Of a DNA stretch of 64,000 nucleotides, positions 61,876-64,000 are shown piece by piece. The translations under genes were made by a program, and so were the position numbers. Each line of letters starts with the position of its first letter. The stretch's first letter is position 1. Origin of the DNA: DQWO01 sp964478545 (GTDB taxonomy: Bacteria; Desulfobacterota; Anaeroferrophillalia; Anaeroferrophillales; Anaeroferrophillaceae); assembly GCA_964478545.1 (NCBI GenBank), contig CAYZIS010000002.1, forward strand, positions 1 through 64,000, in the 5' to 3' direction. The notes beneath the pieces were generated by a model. That model made no database searches, had not been told where the DNA came from, and saw only the letters and a program-made list of their open reading frames with translations.

Positions 61876-62016
61876 TATAATTACTGCCGGCCAGAGGGTG
61901 ATATCTAAGGATTAATGGAACTCTTAGCAGTGCCGGGAGATAACTGCCCAAGCGTTTGGCAAAAGCCTGCCGGAAGTCTTTGTTGAATAAATAGCAGCTG
62001 CCCCTTAAGTCAAACA

Positions 62017-62053
62017 GTTAACATGTTTTAAGCTGTTTGACAAGCGGGTTGCC
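62017..62053. repeat. 37-bp direct repeat, left copy
   Basis: gttaacatgttttaa then ttgacaagcgggttgcc, matching 62543-62579 at 34 of 37 bases. The two copies bracket the phospholipase A2-like gene. The left copy lies in a CAAACAG/CTGTTTG inverted repeat (62011-62039). Confidence 0.75.
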
Positions 62054-62116
62054 TGGTCTTGGGGTAGCTGGAGCTGCGAATGGACTGGAGATTATCACAG
62101 TCAGAAATTACCTTAT

Positions 62117-62455
62117 GTGGTTCGAGGAACTGGTAACTGTTCATCCGATTATATTTTGCAACAGAGGGCGGATGGGTGTAGTTGTAGTACTATATGTAGT
62201 GCTGGTGACAGACGCAGATTTAGAGCGGCATGCAATGAACATGACAAATGCTATGCAACCCTGGGGGTCTCCAAGGCGACATGCGATTTAAACTTTCTTA
62301 AGAACATGGGCTTTATTTGTAATCATCATTACTTTGGTTCTTGTGCACTAGATGCTAGTGCCTTCTATACGGCTGTATTAGCTGCAGGAGGTGGTTCATA
62401 TGACAACGGACAGCAATGGGCAAAAGATCATTGTTCCCTCATGTCTGCTGTTTAA
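62117..62455 (+). pseudogene. Phospholipase A2-like protein, 5' end missing
   Basis: The frame carries the PLA2 signature: RADGCSCS, then CNEHDKCYATLGVSKATCDLNF, with His-Asp of the catalytic site and paired Cys, and a Cys-rich C-terminus. No signal peptide and no ATG are present. The frame is open and protein-like upstream (WSWGSWSCEW, SQKLPYVVRG) to about 62050, where the left direct repeat begins, so the N-terminus is probably lost. PLA2 domains of this type occur as secreted enzymes or as toxin tips in bacteria. GTG 62117 is only a formal start. Confidence 0.6.
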
Positions 62456-62542
62456 CCTAGTATGAATAATGCTGCTCCTGCTGATGCGATCCTAAGAGTC
62501 TCTGTCGGTCAGGCGAGATATAACTCCTCATCGAGAATTCCT

Positions 62543-62579
62543 GTTAACATGTTTTAATCTACTTGACAAGCGGGTTGCC
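62543..62579. repeat. 37-bp direct repeat, right copy
   Basis: Second copy of the repeat at 62017-62053, 526 bases downstream. Confidence 0.75.
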
Positions 62580-62659
62580 GGAGTTGTTGGAAAATTCTTC
62601 CGGAAAGGGTGCTTGTCCGTTTGCTATAACCTGCTGGTTGGAAAGTCACGGGATTTAAT

Positions 62660-62798
62660 CTAAGGCGGGCCCAACGCCCGCAATCCAAAAGAAATTTATT
62701 CCCGGCAATGCAGAGCAGAAAGTAAAATTTTCTTGTTTTTTATGCCCTTCAAGGGGGTACTGAAAAGAGTGACAGAAATTTAGGAGTAAGTTACTAAA
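62660..62798. repeat. Hairpin, family A end and repeat E mosaic
   Basis: A ggcgggcccaacgcccgc hairpin (also seen near 50262), a family A right-end remnant (ggcaatgcagagcagaaagt, about 62704-62723) and repeat E (62724-62798). The rest of the 62456-63060 spacer shows no gene that can be supported. Confidence 0.55.
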
Positions 62799-63060
62799 GG
62801 TCCATCAAGATATCATTTGCATGTTTTCACTTTGCGTTATTCTCATATTTCAGTGTATAGCTTGGTTAACTCTGCGGGACTCATGGGATTTTGCTTGACG
62901 TATGATAGAACAACGTATTATGGAAAGTGAAAAGGGAGTGAAAACGTATTCTGAGTGACCGGATTGATGCTATGGTTGCTGGTGGGGGTGGATACAGCCA
63001 GCCTATGCCTCTTACGCGGGGTATCTAAATCATCAAAACATATCAGGAGAATGGGTGGCT

Positions 63061-63916
63061 ATGAAGAGAACAGTGGAAAGTCTTGAATTGATTGTTGGAA
63101 TCCCCTCCTATTAAGGAGGCTGATTCAATCCCTTTTGTAACGAGGCAGGTTGATGGGGGAATTGCAAGGTATTTTGGCGAACTGCGCGCTCAAATTGTAA
63201 ATGTAGACAACAACAGTGAAGATGATACAAGGGGGGCTTTTTTATCCACTGACACTCAGACCCCGAAACACTATATCAGTACAGCAAAGGGTGTGAAGGG
63301 TAAAGGCAATAACTTCCTTAATCTCTTCAAGTATGCAAGCAGGTACAAGGATACTTTGAAGGCTATTGTGGTTGTGGATGCAGATCTGCGTTCCATTACC
63401 CCTGAATGGATCAGGTATCTTGCTGAACCGATCATCAAGAAGGGGTATGACTATGCCCTGCCTTACTATTCACGTCACCAGTTTGACGGCAGTATTACGA
63501 ATCACATTTGTTATCCGTTTCTCCATGGCTTGCTGGGAGAAAATATCAGACAGCCCATGGGGGGGGGATTCGCCTTTTCACCTGCACTGGCGGAACACTG
63601 GCTAAAACAGGAATGGACCAGGGCCACACGACAATACGGAATAGATATATTCATGACCCTGAATGCCATATTGGGGCAATTCAAGATCTGCGAGGTGGGG
63701 TTAGGGGCAAAGATACACAAGACGAGTGTACCGAAGCTGGGCCCCATGTTCACGCAGGTTGTAACCACCCTGTTCGAATTTCTGGTCAGGACAAAGGGAA
63801 ACTGGCTCAGGGAACAGGTGAGGCAGCCAAAACCGAAAAGGCGATTTGGCCTCCAGGAACTCGATCCGCCTCAGGAACTGAATATAGATATCAGACAGCT
63901 CAAGGAAAACCTGTGA
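63061..63916 (+). pseudogene. Glycosyltransferase (GT-A fold, glucosyl/mannosylglycerate synthase-like), frameshifted
   Basis: Start ATG 63061 (CAGGAG upstream) reads MKRTVESLELIVGIPSY then stops. The continuing frame reads KEADSIPFVTRQVDGGIARY. Dropping one T at 63110-63112 (cctattaagg) restores the usual GIPSYxEADSI motif, so there is a single-base insertion. The rest is intact: VNVDNNSEDDT, the DAD metal motif (VVVDADLRSITPEWI), GIDIFMT and GAKIHKTSVPKLGPMF. Corrected length is about 285 residues. The closest remembered family is GT2-like glucosylglycerate or mannosylglycerate synthases that make compatible solutes; not certain. Open frames continue to the window edge but cannot be assigned. 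Confidence 0.7.
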
Positions 63917-64000
63917 GCAGTGTATTCCCAAAGGGAAAAACTGATCAAGAAACTACTCACCGATTATTCTGTAATGAAGCTTGGCAATATGTTCATGCAG

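Noticed and set aside
62011..62580. Integron cassette (attC-like repeats) around the PLA2-like gene
   Set aside because: The 37-bp repeats do not show the attC core motifs (GTTRRRY and RYYYAAC in the right order) or the expected folded arm structure.
1..64000. CRISPR array
   Set aside because: The interspersed repeats are far apart, variable in length and placed singly between genes; no regular repeat-spacer pattern and no cas genes.

Overview
The window looks like chromosome of a Gram-negative deltaproteobacterium in the broad sense (Desulfobacterota or a Desulfuromonas/Geobacter-like group). The main clue is the ilvB-ilvN-ilvC-psd-pssA-leuA-leuC-leuD-leuB-asd gene order. Outer-membrane genes (lolA, an MCE/Mla-type lipid transport operon, several lipoproteins), an AmmeMemoRadiSam gene pair, a tandem-ACT protein and selB fit the same picture. 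Assignment below that level cannot be made from sequence reading alone. Base composition is close to balanced, with A+T-richer patches around 22.3-23.8 kb and between genes.

Layout. 0-6.6 kb: a PAS/PAS/histidine kinase/receiver hybrid sensor, a YaiI-type protein, rlmE, bioB-bioF, rplM-rpsI. 6.9-19.6 kb: argC, then a promoter and a long anabolic run (DUF465 protein, ilvB, ilvN, ilvC, psd, pssA, terminator, leuA, leuC, leuD, leuB, asd) for branched-chain amino acids, phosphatidylethanolamine and the aspartate pathway. 19.6-28.3 kb: a PlsB-like acyltransferase, an OYE-type flavin oxidoreductase, an A+T-rich patch with an IS630-like remnant and a DUF4198-like secreted protein, a mini-TPR protein, trkH-trkA, and a two-gene ABC-2 exporter. 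28.5-41.4 kb: selB, a YvlD-like membrane protein, ftsH, a lipoprotein, cardiolipin synthase, lolA, a zinc-dependent phospholipase C-like protein, an SGNH hydrolase, hflK-hflC, ribF. 41.5-44.9 kb: rpsB-tsf-pyrH-frr and a 55-residue 2[4Fe-4S] ferredoxin. 45-53 kb: MEMO and AMMECR1 family proteins, small proteins, a frameshifted tandem-ACT gene, an intact crotonase facing a deleted relative, a YajG-like lipoprotein, a PLD-family protein. 53-64 kb: a beta-CASP metallo-beta-lactamase protein, a cold-shock protein, an AI-2E family permease overlapping a zinc-ribbon rhomboid, yhbY, a four-gene MCE lipid-transport operon, a 5'-broken phospholipase A2-like gene and a frameshifted glycosyltransferase.

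The most unusual content is between the genes. At least six families of short, non-coding, interspersed repeats (called A to F here) fill the spacers. Several copies have terminal inverted repeats and matching flanking duplications, so they behave like MITEs. Nested insertions can be read directly. At 57.4-57.8 kb a 249-bp element B lies inside element D with a 9-bp duplication, and D itself is bounded by an 8-bp duplication. At 37.4-37.7 kb element A has landed on the left edge of another D. Removing the inserts gives the same 161-bp D at both places. Insertions repeatedly fall exactly on stop codons (leuA, the rhomboid gene, probably the AMMECR1 gene), and at leuA/leuC the duplicated target includes the ribosome binding site. 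No complete transposase was found to drive them.

No rRNA, tRNA, CRISPR array or prophage was recognised.
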